The notes below the pieces were generated by a model. It saw nothing but the letters and a program-made list of their open reading frames with translations, ran no database searches and was not told the DNA's origin. A stretch of 21,673 bases of DNA from Anaerolineales bacterium UBA2232 (GTDB lineage: Bacteria; Chloroflexota; Anaerolineae; UBA2200). The translations under genes and the position numbers were made by a program. This document shows, one piece after another, positions 13,531 through 21,673 of the stretch (the first letter of the stretch is position 1; the number at the start of each line of letters is the position of its first letter). The DNA is taken from the NCBI GenBank assembly GCA_002348045.1, contig DDYO01000112.1:1-21673 (forward strand). Reading direction: 5' to 3'.

Positions 13531-16500
13531 ATGGTGACTTCGGCGACCTCAGCTCCCCATCCGATGTCTCCTCAGCGCGAGGCCGTCCTGACCCGGGGCG
13601 TTGACATTCTCGTGACGGCGGGTGCGGGCACCGGCAAGACATATACCCTTGTTGAGCGGTACCTCTCGCTCTTGGAGGAAGGACACTCTCCGCGTTCACT
13701 GCTCGCCATCACATTCACCAACAAGGCCGCGCGCGAAATGAAGAATCGGGTGCGCAGCGAAATCGGCCGACGGAGGGGCAGCGGGGATTCGTCAGCCACG
13801 AGTGGTGTTGACTGGACTACTCTCTACACCGAGCTGGATTCGGCTCGCATCGGCACCATCCATAGCCTTTGCACCGAGATCCTGCGGACCCATCCTGCGG
13901 AAGCGCGGCTGGATCCGCGCTTTGAGGTGCTTGACGACGCGCAGGCGGAGCTGTTGCGGCAACGGTCCGTCGAAGAGGCCCTGGCCTGGGCCGCCAACGA
14001 CCAGGGTGGAGCGTTCTGTTTCACTGTGTTGGGCGAGCAGGGCGTCCGGGAAGCGGCCCGATGGGCGCTCAACCACCCGGCAGGGGTAGAAGACATCGTG
14101 ACCGATGCTGGCGAGCTGCTGGCGAAGTGGGGAAAGTGCATTGAGGAGGCGCAAGTAGCTGTCCTGGAGAGGCTTGTTGCGAGGCCGGAATGGGCGGGCG
14201 CCGCCGATGACCTGGTCACCTGTGAGCCCCTGGCGTGCCAAGATTTGATGGCGGAGCGTCGGAACACTGTTGTCGCCGCCCTGGGCCAGCTTGGCTGTTC
14301 TCTGGAGATGGGCATCGCAGCGCTCACCTGTCTGACTCAGGTCAAACTCACCGGTGGTCGCGCCAGCGCATGGCCGGGAGGGGCCGCCGATAAGGAAACC
14401 GTCAAGGGTGCATTGGAGACGCTGCGGTCCCTGTGGAAAGCCGCCCCTGGACTTGTCCTGTGCCTTGACGAGAAAGACGAGCAACTGGCCAGGCTCATGG
14501 CCAGCCTTCGCCCCGTACTTGTCTGGGTCAATGACCGCTACGACCAGGTGAAGCAACAGCAAAGTGTCCTTGATTTTGACGACCTGGAGATTGGGGCGCT
14601 GCACTTGCTGGAAGGTCACCGTTCCGTTCAGGACTACTGGCAGAGACAGACCGCGGCCATCCTCGTGGATGAATTCCAGGACACGAACGCCAGGCAGAGG
14701 GACCTGATCGCGCTGCTAAACGGGACCGGTCATCGGTTGTTCGTGGTTGGCGACGCCAAGCAGTCCATCTATCGTTTCCGTGGCGCCGATGTCACAGTGT
14801 TCCGGGAGGAAGAAGAGCGGATTCGCCAAGGGGGCGGCAAGGTTCTGCGCCTGGACGAATCTTACCGTGCGCATCCAGGACTGGTGAGGGCTGTGAATGA
14901 TCTACTGCGTCCCATCCTGGGCCCAGACGATCCCGCGCGACCCTACGTCGCACCGTTTTCTGCCCTAACCTCCGTCCGCAGAGATGCGAGCCCGGGCTTT
15001 GAAGAGCCATTTGTCGAGTTGCACCTGGCTGTCGGTTCCAAAACCGCCGGAGCCTTGGACCAGGCCGCTGACGCGCTGGCGGGCACCATCGTGGACTATG
15101 TGGAGGGCAAGCGCCTGCACGTTACCGAGAGAGACGGTCGCTGCCGACCTCTGGAATATGCCGACATTGCCATTCTCTGTCGCGCCTCAGGGTCCTTTCA
15201 AGCGTATGAGGATGCCTTGGAACGGGCAGGCGTCCCGTTCCTGACGGTAGCGGGCGGGGGTTTCTATGAGCGCCCTGAGGTGCGTGATCTCCTGAATGCC
15301 CTGCAGGCTCTCACCGATCCGGGTGACGACCTCGCACTCGTTGGCCTGCTGCGCTCTCCACCGTTCGGCTTCTCAGACGTCGAGCTGTTCCACTTGTGCG
15401 GATACCGTGACCGTAACAAACCGGACCGCACTCTTTGGGATGTACTTCAGCAGCACTCACGCTTTGGCGAGGGGATCAAGGGCGAGCGAGCGGTGCGAGT
15501 AATCGGCGAGTTGCACGGGCGAGCCGGGCGAGTATCAGTGGGTGACCTTCTGAAATCGTTCTTGGATGCCACTGACTATTCCGCCGCCCTGCTGTTGTCT
15601 GGTGCGAGCCGGGCAGCGCGCAATGTGGCCAAGTTGCTGGCCGATGCTCAGGAGAGTGGGATCGTAGGGCCGAGTGCTTTCCTGGCCTATGCTGCGGGGC
15701 TAAGATCGGTGGCGGCACGGGAAGGGGAGGCACGCAGCACCGCGGAGGGCGCTGTGCAGATCATGAGCGTTCACCAAGCCAAGGGCCTGGAGTTTCCCGT
15801 GGTGGTCATTGGCGATATCAGCCGAAGCGCGCATCTGTCCACCGGTCCACTGATTGATCCCTGCATGGGGCTTGTCTGGCCCATTGGCGAAGACGCCAAG
15901 GATAGGCCCGCGGCGTACAAGCTAGCGGCCATTCGTGAGCGTGATTACGAGCTGGCCGAATCGGCGCGCTTGCTCTACGTGGCTGCAACGAGATCTCGAG
16001 AAAAGCTGTTGCTCAACGGCTGCTTCTCCTGGGACGGGAGCGCGGCCGAGAGCTGTCTGGGTCGGCTGGTGACGGCGCACGGCTGGCCTGGCGGGTTGCC
16101 GGCAGAGTACAACGGCGAGGGCGAAGATGCAGTGAGCTTTGGTTTGGCAACTGGGTCCACGGTGGTCCAGTGTACCCTGTATGAACCGAACTGGACTGGC
16201 ATCAGAAGGGCGCTTGCAGAAGAACCAGCTGAACTGCCTGAACGGGCACTGCCGCCGCCCCTGCTTGACCCCGTTGCTGGCCAAGACGCTGTCCTGGTCG
16301 AGGGCAGGGCGCAGAGCGAAAGCGATCCTCCCCAGCGGGTCTGGCGGGTAGTGCCGGCGGCAGCACGGCCCAGGGCACCGGCGTGGGTGGTGGGCGAATT
16401 GGTGCACCGTGGTCTGGCGCGTTGGCCAACTGAGGGGGACGCCCCGGATGGTTGGTTGCAGGCTGCGGCACGCGAATGTGGCCTCACCGATGTGCGCGAG

Positions 16501-16881
16501 CTCAAAGATGCTGTCCGCAGGACCGTGGTTCTCCTGGACCGCTTTCGACAATCGGCGCTGTACGGCGAGATGCAGTCGGCGGAGCGCCGTTGGCACGAGG
16601 TTCCCTATCAACTGCCAGCCGGCGAGGGGGCCGAGGTCGGCATTCTGGATGCGCTGTTCCTGCAGGCGGGCCGCTGGACGATCGTGGAATTCAAGACGGA
16701 TCATGTCCGTGATGAGCGGGACCTCGACGCGGTGCTGGCACAACAGGGTTATGCGCGACAGGCCAGGCGCTATTCACGGGCCACAGAGATCCTGCTGGGG
16801 GTGCGCCCGCGCCTGCTAATCTGCATGTTGGATGTGGCGGGCCAGGTCATGGTGCGAGAGATTTCCAGCGACCAAGCCTGA
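13531..16881 (+). CDS. addA: AddA-like UvrD/Rep-family helicase-nuclease subunit
   Basis: Motor and second nuclease of AddAB, 1116 residues. All superfamily 1A helicase motifs are present: Walker A TAGAGTGKT (29-37), Ia ITFTNKAAREM, II VDEFQDT (379-385), III GDAKQSIYRFRGAD, IV LDESYRAHP, V SVHQAKGLEFP (about 746-756) and VI LLYVAATRSREKL (814-826). The C-terminal nuclease has GILDALF (Asp1040) and VEFKTD (Glu1053, Lys1055). The usual DYK is EFK, still a valid PD-(D/E)xK active site. GGAGG (13517-13521) lies 9 nt before ATG 13531. Separation from addB by 3 nt implies stoichiometric co-expression. Confidence 0.94.
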   Translation: MVTSATSAPHPMSPQREAVLTRGVDILVTAGAGTGKTYTLVERYLSLLEEGHSPRSLLAITFTNKAAREMKNRVRSEIGRRRGSGDSSATSGVDWTTLYTELDSARIGTIHSLCTEILRTHPAEARLDPRFEVLDDAQAELLRQRSVEEALAWAANDQGGAFCFTVLGEQGVREAARWALNHPAGVEDIVTDAGELLAKWGKCIEEAQVAVLERLVARPEWAGAADDLVTCEPLACQDLMAERRNTVVAALGQLGCSLEMGIAALTCLTQVKLTGGRASAWPGGAADKETVKGALETLRSLWKAAPGLVLCLDEKDEQLARLMASLRPVLVWVNDRYDQVKQQQSVLDFDDLEIGALHLLEGHRSVQDYWQRQTAAILVDEFQDTNARQRDLIALLNGTGHRLFVVGDAKQSIYRFRGADVTVFREEEERIRQGGGKVLRLDESYRAHPGLVRAVNDLLRPILGPDDPARPYVAPFSALTSVRRDASPGFEEPFVELHLAVGSKTAGALDQAADALAGTIVDYVEGKRLHVTERDGRCRPLEYADIAILCRASGSFQAYEDALERAGVPFLTVAGGGFYERPEVRDLLNALQALTDPGDDLALVGLLRSPPFGFSDVELFHLCGYRDRNKPDRTLWDVLQQHSRFGEGIKGERAVRVIGELHGRAGRVSVGDLLKSFLDATDYSAALLLSGASRAARNVAKLLADAQESGIVGPSAFLAYAAGLRSVAAREGEARSTAEGAVQIMSVHQAKGLEFPVVVIGDISRSAHLSTGPLIDPCMGLVWPIGEDAKDRPAAYKLAAIRERDYELAESARLLYVAATRSREKLLLNGCFSWDGSAAESCLGRLVTAHGWPGGLPAEYNGEGEDAVSFGLATGSTVVQCTLYEPNWTGIRRALAEEPAELPERALPPPLLDPVAGQDAVLVEGRAQSESDPPQRVWRVVPAAARPRAPAWVVGELVHRGLARWPTEGDAPDGWLQAAARECGLTDVRELKDAVRRTVVLLDRFRQSALYGEMQSAERRWHEVPYQLPAGEGAEVGILDALFLQAGRWTIVEFKTDHVRDERDLDAVLAQQGYARQARRYSRATEILLGVRPRLLICMLDVAGQVMVREISSDQA

Positions 16882-16913
16882 TAGGAACCCGTGACGGAAC
16901 CTTGCGGTGCCAG

Positions 16914-16942
16914 TTGCGGCAGCCACGGACGCCACGTACAAT
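16914..16942 (+). promoter_or_regulatory. Sigma-70-like promoter for glk-debranching enzyme-pgi
   Basis: TTGCGG (16914-16919) and TACAAT (16937-16942) are separated by 17 nt. The -10 box is identical to that of the apt promoter. Predicted start is near 16949, about 60 nt before glk. Confidence 0.6.
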
Positions 16943-16970
16943 AGGAGCCGAGCATCAAGGTTGGTGCCTG

Positions 16971-16991
16971 TGTTCGGCGGCTGGCCGAACA
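16971..16991 (+). promoter_or_regulatory. Perfect inverted repeat in the glk leader
   Basis: TGTTCGGC (16971-16978) and GCCGAACA (16984-16991) form a perfect 8-bp stem with a 5-nt loop, ending 8 nt before the ribosome site. It could be an operator or an mRNA hairpin controlling translation. The geometry matches the tpiA leader repeat (8-bp arms, 5-nt loop), although the sequences differ. Confidence 0.5.
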
Positions 16992-16999
16992 ACGCCAGC

Positions 17000-17004
17000 G
17001 GAGG
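17000..17004 (+). promoter_or_regulatory. Ribosome-binding site deciding between two glk start codons
   Basis: GGAGG is 3 nt from ATG 17008, which is too close, and 9 nt from ATG 17014, which is ideal. It favours the second ATG. Confidence 0.65.
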
Positions 17005-17013
17005 ATCATGCGC

Positions 17014-18009
17014 ATGCTGTTGGCAGGTGACATCGGGGCCACCAAGAGCAATCTGGCGATCTATGATCGCGAGGCCGGGTTTCGCGCTCCCCTATTCAAG
17101 AGCACTTTGACCAGCGCGGACTTTCCAAGTCTGGAATCTCTGATCCGGAGCTTTCTCGCCGGAGTGGGAGTCACGGTTGAGCGCGCCTGTCTGGCTGTAG
17201 CAGGGCCGGTGATCGATGACCGTGCCACTATCACCAACCTCGGCTGGGAAATCACCAAGGATCAGCTGCGGACTGCCCTCGGCCTGTCGTTTCTCGCCCT
17301 GATCAATGATCTGGAGGCCATTGGACAAGGGATAGCCTTGCTGTGCCGCGAGGAGCTATTCACCCTTCACCAAGGGCAACCTGTACCCTATGGCGTGAGG
17401 ACGCTCATCGCGCCGGGCACCGGACTGGGCGAGGCCTTTCTGCTGTGGGACGGCCATCGCTATTGCACCCATCCTTCTGAGGGCGGTCACTGTGACTTTG
17501 CCCCGACTGATGACCTGCAGATTGGTTTGCTCCAGTACCTGCAACGGGATCACGATCATGTCAGCGCAGAGCTGGTGTGTTCAGGACTGGGCATTCCCAA
17601 CATCTACGCCTACCTCCGCGATACTGGCTTTGCATCAGAGCCGCCGGCCTTGCGGGAGCAACTGGCAGCCGCCGAGGATGCGACTCCGGTCATCGTCCAG
17701 CATGGACTGGACCTTCAGCCGCAATACCCCCTCTGCGTGGCCACGGTGCGCACTTTTGTCTCCATCCTTGGCGCAGAGGCGGGCAACCAGGCGCTCAAAG
17801 CCCTGGCAACCGGCGGTGTGTTCTTGGGCGGGGGCATACCCCCGCGCCTCCTGGCCGCGCTGCAAGAAAATGGCCGGTTCCTGAAGGCATTCCAATCCAA
17901 GGGGCGACTGTCGGGTCTGATGCGACGCCTGCCCGTGTACGTGATTCTGAACCCAGATGTTGGTCTGTTGGGCGCAGCGGCAGAAGGTTGGGAGCGCAAG
18001 GATGATTGA
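17014..18009 (+). CDS. glk: Glucokinase (Glk family, non-ROK)
   Basis: Phosphorylates free glucose to glucose 6-phosphate with ATP in the cytosol. The 331-residue product follows the E. coli-type Glk (PF02685) plan. It has the phosphate loop AGDIGATKSN near the N-terminus, catalytic Asp99 in LINDLEAIG, APGTGLGEAFL, and the glucose-contacting GGHCDFAP. These are followed by HVSAELVCSGLGIPNIY and the C-terminal GGVFLGGGIPPR. No ROK-type zinc motif is present. ATG 17014 is preferred on ribosome-site spacing; ATG 17008 would add two residues. The last 8 nt overlap the debranching-enzyme start, so translation is probably coupled. Confidence 0.94.
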   Translation: MLLAGDIGATKSNLAIYDREAGFRAPLFKSTLTSADFPSLESLIRSFLAGVGVTVERACLAVAGPVIDDRATITNLGWEITKDQLRTALGLSFLALINDLEAIGQGIALLCREELFTLHQGQPVPYGVRTLIAPGTGLGEAFLLWDGHRYCTHPSEGGHCDFAPTDDLQIGLLQYLQRDHDHVSAELVCSGLGIPNIYAYLRDTGFASEPPALREQLAAAEDATPVIVQHGLDLQPQYPLCVATVRTFVSILGAEAGNQALKALATGGVFLGGGIPPRLLAALQENGRFLKAFQSKGRLSGLMRRLPVYVILNPDVGLLGAAAEGWERKDD

Positions 18010-20002
18010 CTTTGGTCGAGAGGTTTGCGGACGACCGGAGCTCGTCGCCGCCAGAGAGTGGCTGGTGACCAACGGCATCGGCGGATATGCTGCGGGAACC
18101 ATCGGTGGCATGCTTACGCGCCGTTATCACGGATTGCTGATCGCCGCATTGAGGCCCCCTTTGGGACGGACCCTCACCCTTGCCAAGCTGGACGAAACCG
18201 CGGACTATGGCGGCGAAACGTATGTCCTGTCCGCCAATCGGTGGACTGACGGCTCCACCGACCCCGCTGGATTTCGATTCCTGCAGAGGTTCCATTTGGA
18301 GGGAACGATTCCCACCTGGACCTATGCGTGTGGCGACGCTTTGCTGGTCAAACGAGTGTGGATGGAGCAAGGGGCCAACACCACGTACGTGAACTATCAC
18401 CTGGAGCGGGCCAGCGGCCCAATGGCCCTTGCTCTGGCGCCGTGGGTCACCTATCGTGACCATCATGACAATACGGACTCGGCAGTTCTCGAGCTGCGGG
18501 TCTCACGTGTCGCCAATGGGTTGCGTGTTCAACCCGAAGCAGGCGGGCAAGATGGCTTCTTGGTGCTGAGCTACCAGGCTGTGCCTCGCGTGCAGCGCAC
18601 TTGGCGACAAGGGATTGAGCTGCACGCTGAGCGACTTACAGGCCTGCCGGCGAGGGAGGATCTCTTGCAGCTCGGAGTCCTGCGAGCGACTCTATATGCG
18701 GGGCAGTCGGTGACCGTCGTGGCCAGCACCCAGCTCACTCCGTCCCTGGACGGGCAGGTCGCCCTGCAATCAAGGGAGAATCATGAGCGAGAGCTGCTCA
18801 AAGAGTTCAACCAGCCTGATGCTCCCTGGTGGGTAGAGCGACTCGTCCTGGCCGCAGACCAGTTCGTAGTGCGCCGCTCCTTTGGCGGTAACCCAGATGG
18901 GCGAACGGTGATCGCCGGCTATCCCTGGTTCGGTGACCGGGGCCGCGACACGATGATCAGCCTCCCGGGGCTTACCCTGAGCACGGGCCAGACAAAGATT
19001 GCGGCTTTGGTGCTGCGTACGTATGCCCACCATGTGGACCGTGGCATGATTCCCAACCGCTTTTCCGAGGAGGGCAATGGTCCCGAATACGACTCGGTTG
19101 ATGCCACCTTGTGGTACATCGAGGCGATTCGGGCCTACTACGAGGCGACTGGCGACATTGAGCTCGTAGGCGAATTGTTTCCCATTCTGCAGGACCTTGT
19201 CGTTTGGCACTTGTGCGGAACGCGACACCAGATCCGAGTGGACCCCGCCGATGGCTTGCTGCACGCTGGGGAGCCGGGAGTTCAACTCACCTGGATGGAC
19301 GCCAAGGTAGGCGACTGGGTGGTGACGCCACGTATCGGCAAGCCGGTTGAGGTCAATGCCCTCTGGTACAATTCATTGAGGACGATGGCCAGGCTCGCCG
19401 GCGTGGTCGGACAGGATCCCAGTACCTATGCTTCGGTTGCAGACCAGGTGCAGGCTGGATTTGCCCGCTTCTGGAACCCGGCCGTGGGCTATTGCTTTGA
19501 CGTACTGGATGGACCGGAGGGCAACGACGCCAGCTTGCGTCCGAACCAGTTGCTGGCGGTCTCCCTGGCCCACAGTCCGTTTTCGCCAGTGGAGCAGAAG
19601 GCCATCGTCGACGTCTGCGCCCGGAGGCTGCTTACGTCTTTCGGGTTGCGTTCCCTGGCTTCTGACGACGGCCGTTACAGGGGCAGCTATGCAGGGGATC
19701 AGTGGCAGAGGGATGCCGCATACCACCAGGGAACCGTCTGGGCGTGGCTGATTGGCCCCTTTGTGCGGGCCCACCTGCGGGTCTACCGCGACGCAGGCCT
19801 GGCGGAGTCGTTCCTCTGGCCCATGGCGCAGCACCTCTGCGATCATGGCCTTGGCAGTATCAGTGAGGTTTTTGAAGGCGATCCTCCGTTTGGCGCCCGA
19901 GGGTGTTTTGCCCAGGCTTGGAGCGTCGCCGAGGTATTGCGGTCCTGGCAGCTCGTTTCTCAGGCAGGTCGTGATCCGTCGCGCATCGAAGCCCTGCTAT
20001 AG
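18002..20002 (+). CDS. Glycogen debranching enzyme, bacterial/archaeal type (amylo-alpha-1,6-glucosidase, GH133-like)
   Basis: Hydrolyses alpha-1,6 branch points of glycogen-like glucans and releases free glucose. The 666-residue protein has the N-terminal GDE domain, with GIGGYAAGTIGG and RRYHGLLIAAL (about residues 20-43). Its C-terminal (alpha/alpha)6 catalytic domain has WFGDRGRDTMISLPGL, TWMDAKVGDW (Asp433), NALWYNS and YHQGTVWAWLIGPF. SISEVFEGD (Glu622) follows. Asp433 and Glu622 are the likely acid/base pair, by analogy with the clan. Unlike eukaryotic debranching enzymes there is no transferase half. GGGAG (17990-17994) is 7 nt before ATG 18002; the frame is open upstream within glk, but that part is not conserved-looking. 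The pairing with glk fits, since the product is glk's substrate. Confidence 0.93.
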   Translation: MIDFGREVCGRPELVAAREWLVTNGIGGYAAGTIGGMLTRRYHGLLIAALRPPLGRTLTLAKLDETADYGGETYVLSANRWTDGSTDPAGFRFLQRFHLEGTIPTWTYACGDALLVKRVWMEQGANTTYVNYHLERASGPMALALAPWVTYRDHHDNTDSAVLELRVSRVANGLRVQPEAGGQDGFLVLSYQAVPRVQRTWRQGIELHAERLTGLPAREDLLQLGVLRATLYAGQSVTVVASTQLTPSLDGQVALQSRENHERELLKEFNQPDAPWWVERLVLAADQFVVRRSFGGNPDGRTVIAGYPWFGDRGRDTMISLPGLTLSTGQTKIAALVLRTYAHHVDRGMIPNRFSEEGNGPEYDSVDATLWYIEAIRAYYEATGDIELVGELFPILQDLVVWHLCGTRHQIRVDPADGLLHAGEPGVQLTWMDAKVGDWVVTPRIGKPVEVNALWYNSLRTMARLAGVVGQDPSTYASVADQVQAGFARFWNPAVGYCFDVLDGPEGNDASLRPNQLLAVSLAHSPFSPVEQKAIVDVCARRLLTSFGLRSLASDDGRYRGSYAGDQWQRDAAYHQGTVWAWLIGPFVRAHLRVYRDAGLAESFLWPMAQHLCDHGLGSISEVFEGDPPFGARGCFAQAWSVAEVLRSWQLVSQAGRDPSRIEALL

Positions 20003-20074
20003 ACCGTATCGAGCCCATCCTGGCATTCTCCCAGCTAATTCGTCAAGTCCCGCCTCAGCGTCGAACTGTCGGTG

Positions 20075-20081
20075 AAAGGAG
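20075..20081 (+). promoter_or_regulatory. Ribosome-binding site deciding the GTG start of pgi
   Basis: AAAGGAG is 7 nt before GTG 20089. The frame is open back to a stop at 19972 but offers no ATG between. Confidence 0.75.
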
Positions 20082-20088
20082 TCTCAAC

Positions 20089-21673
20089 GTGAATCAAAGC
20101 GGAATCCTGGCTTCCCTCGGGCCGTTGGGCAAAGGTGTCGAGGTCGCACTACATCAGATGGAGTCTGACCGCGTCCTGCACCGTCTCTGGTCACACGACC
20201 ACACCCTCTGGCACCCGGAGCCCACCGAGATCATCAACAGGTTGGGTTGGCTCCACAGCCCCGAAAACATGCAGCGCGAGGTCCCACGCCTTCTGGGCTG
20301 GGCCAGCAGCGTCCGTGCTGAAGGCTTGTCACAGGTCGTGCTGCTGGGAATGGGAGGCTCCAGCCTGGCTCCCGAGTTGTTTGGCAAGGTACTGGCTGGA
20401 CCTCTTGCCCTCGATTTTGCCGTGCTCGACACCACGGATCCTGCTGCGGTTCTGGCTAGCCAGGACCGACTCGACCCGCAGCACACCCTGGTGATCGTTT
20501 CGACCAAGTCAGGCGGGACCGTCGAGACGATGTCGCTGTTCAAGTGCTTCTGGAATTGGTTGGCCAAGTCCCTCAAGAGGAGTGAAGTGGGTCAGCGGTT
20601 TGTGGCCATTACGGACCCCGGCAGCTCGTTGGAGGCGTTGGCCCAGAATCTGCACTTTCGCGATGTCTTCCTGAACGATCCCAACATCGGAGGCAGGTAT
20701 TCTGGCCTCTCCTTTTTTGGACTGGTTCCGGCCGCCCTGCTGGATGTGGATCTCAAGCTGCTCCTGGATAGGGCACAGACGGCCGCGACACAGTGCGCTG
20801 CTGAGGTGCCATTGGGAGAGAATCCGGGCGCTCAGTTCGGGGCCATCCTGGGAGCGGTGGCGGACGCCGGGCACGACAAGGTGACCTTTGTTCTGCCGCC
20901 TGAACTGGCGAGCTTTGGAGACTGGGTGGAGCAGCTGCTGGCCGAGAGCACGGGCAAGGATGGACACGGTTTGATCCCGGTGGTTGGGGAGCCTGTGGGT
21001 GCTGCCGACGTTTACGGTGAGGACCGCCTGTTTGTTCACATGGCCTTGGGCAACGCGCCCGCGCCTTGCGAGGAGGAAGTGGCTCGGCTCTCAGAATCCG
21101 GGCATCCGGTAGTGCGTCTCCGATGGCACGATCGGTACGATGTTGGGGCGCAGTTCTTCCTGTGGGAACTGGCCACTGCGCTGGTGTGCGCGCGCTGGGA
21201 AATCAATGCCTTTGACCAACCCGACGTCGAGTCGGCCAAGGTAATTGCCCGCCAGATGTTACAGGAGTATTTGGCGGCGGGGACACTGCCGGCCGAGCTG
21301 CCCGCCTGGGAAGGGGATGGCATGGCCGTTTACACGGGCGCCGGAGAAGCGGTCGGCGTCGGTGGGCAGGGCTGCGTGAACCCAGTGGGCTTGCTGCTGG
21401 GCGCCTTCTTGCAGCAGGCGCAGCCCGGCGCGTATGTTGCAGTGCAGGCATACCTGCAGCCAACAGGAGCCCTGGAATCGGCTCTGCTGGACTTGAGAGC
21501 GGCCATCCGAGACCGATACCAACTGGCCGTAACGGTGGGATACGGTCCCCGTTTCCTGCATTCCACCGGACAGCTGCACAAGGGCGATTCGGGCAACGGT
21601 TGGTTTATCCAGCTCACCGCTGATGATCCGGTTGACTTGCCTATCCCCGACCAAGCTGGGCAGGACGGCTCAT
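20089..21673 (+). CDS. pgi: Glucose-6-phosphate isomerase, transaldolase/isomerase-fusion type, partial (3' end outside window)
   Basis: Interconverts glucose 6-phosphate and fructose 6-phosphate. The open frame runs 528 codons to the window end without a stop, so the protein is nearly but not fully visible. SIS-domain marks are VVLLGMGGSSLAPELF (about residues 84-99), IVSTKSGGTVETM (sugar-phosphate loop, about 136-148) and GGRYSGLSFFGLVPAAL. GENPGAQFGAILG and, near the C-terminus, GPRFLHSTGQLHKGD and DLPIPD follow. These and the early HTLWHPEPTEIINRLGWL resemble the isomerase half of bifunctional transaldolase/isomerases rather than the E. coli or Bacillus Pgi. No transaldolase domain precedes it. 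The start is GTG. It follows the debranching gene by 86 nt with no clear terminator or promoter. Confidence 0.9.
   Translation, partial: MNQSGILASLGPLGKGVEVALHQMESDRVLHRLWSHDHTLWHPEPTEIINRLGWLHSPENMQREVPRLLGWASSVRAEGLSQVVLLGMGGSSLAPELFGKVLAGPLALDFAVLDTTDPAAVLASQDRLDPQHTLVIVSTKSGGTVETMSLFKCFWNWLAKSLKRSEVGQRFVAITDPGSSLEALAQNLHFRDVFLNDPNIGGRYSGLSFFGLVPAALLDVDLKLLLDRAQTAATQCAAEVPLGENPGAQFGAILGAVADAGHDKVTFVLPPELASFGDWVEQLLAESTGKDGHGLIPVVGEPVGAADVYGEDRLFVHMALGNAPAPCEEEVARLSESGHPVVRLRWHDRYDVGAQFFLWELATALVCARWEINAFDQPDVESAKVIARQMLQEYLAAGTLPAELPAWEGDGMAVYTGAGEAVGVGGQGCVNPVGLLLGAFLQQAQPGAYVAVQAYLQPTGALESALLDLRAAIRDRYQLAVTVGYGPRFLHSTGQLHKGDSGNGWFIQLTADDPVDLPIPDQAGQDGS

Noticed and set aside
13792..14619. 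Long minus-strand open frame opposite addA
   Set aside because: Its translation has no recognisable motif, it lies wholly opposite an intact helicase gene, and long antisense frames are common in GC-rich genes.
15922..16743. Second long minus-strand open frame opposite addA
   Set aside because: It lies opposite helicase motif VI and the nuclease domain, shows no family features and is rich in Arg, His and Gln like a shadow frame.
20003..20088. Remnant of a transaldolase domain upstream of pgi
   Set aside because: The in-frame open stretch is only about 38 codons back to a stop at 19972, partly inside the debranching gene, with no transaldolase-like sequence.
1..21673. Defence island, CRISPR array, transposon or prophage
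   Set aside because: I found no repeat array, transposase, integrase, phage gene or tRNA-linked boundary. AddAB degrades foreign DNA ends but is a housekeeping repair enzyme.

Overview
This is a GC-rich (about 60% by eye), densely coded bacterial chromosome segment of core metabolism and DNA repair. I see no phage, insertion sequence, CRISPR array, tRNA or rRNA. A four-subunit 2-oxoacid:ferredoxin oxidoreductase points to an anaerobic or facultative lifestyle. The AddAB-type recombination nuclease and a glucose-6-phosphate isomerase resembling the isomerase half of transaldolase/isomerase fusions would fit Chloroflexota (Anaerolineae-like). That assignment is inference from gene content, not proof.

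Layout. (1) 31-4218, + strand: an apparently complete transcription unit. It has a sigma-70-like promoter, apt, a DksA/TraR-type zinc-finger regulator, then porC, porD, porA and porB, and ends in a strong intrinsic terminator. (2) 4250-5973, +: upp (pyrimidine salvage) and a polytopic MraY/WecA-family sugar-phosphate transferase that lacks a usually conserved aspartate. (3) 6069-7666, - strand: tpiA followed by an HExxH membrane metalloprotease-like protein, convergent with unit 2. (4) 7667-8049: a divergent control region with a good promoter in each direction. (5) 8050-16881, +: an MFS exporter-like protein, a membrane-anchored protein of unknown function, a DUF1294 membrane protein, and then addB and addA, closely spaced and probably co-transcribed. 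(6) 16914-21673, +: promoter, glk, a bacterial-type glycogen debranching enzyme overlapping glk by 8 nt, and pgi, which runs off the window end.

How the genes work together. The last block is a short route for branch-point glucose: the debranching enzyme frees glucose, glucokinase phosphorylates it, and the isomerase feeds it into glycolysis. TpiA acts further down that path, and the Por complex oxidises 2-oxoacids such as pyruvate to acyl-CoA with reduction of ferredoxin. apt and upp recycle nucleobases. AddAB processes double-strand DNA ends for recombination.

I do not find a convincing new defence or mobile system. The points most worth checking are the D-to-S change in the transferase, the stand-alone isomerase of fusion type, the 5'-leader hairpins behind the predicted promoters, the unknown anchored protein, and the tpiA-metalloprotease pairing.
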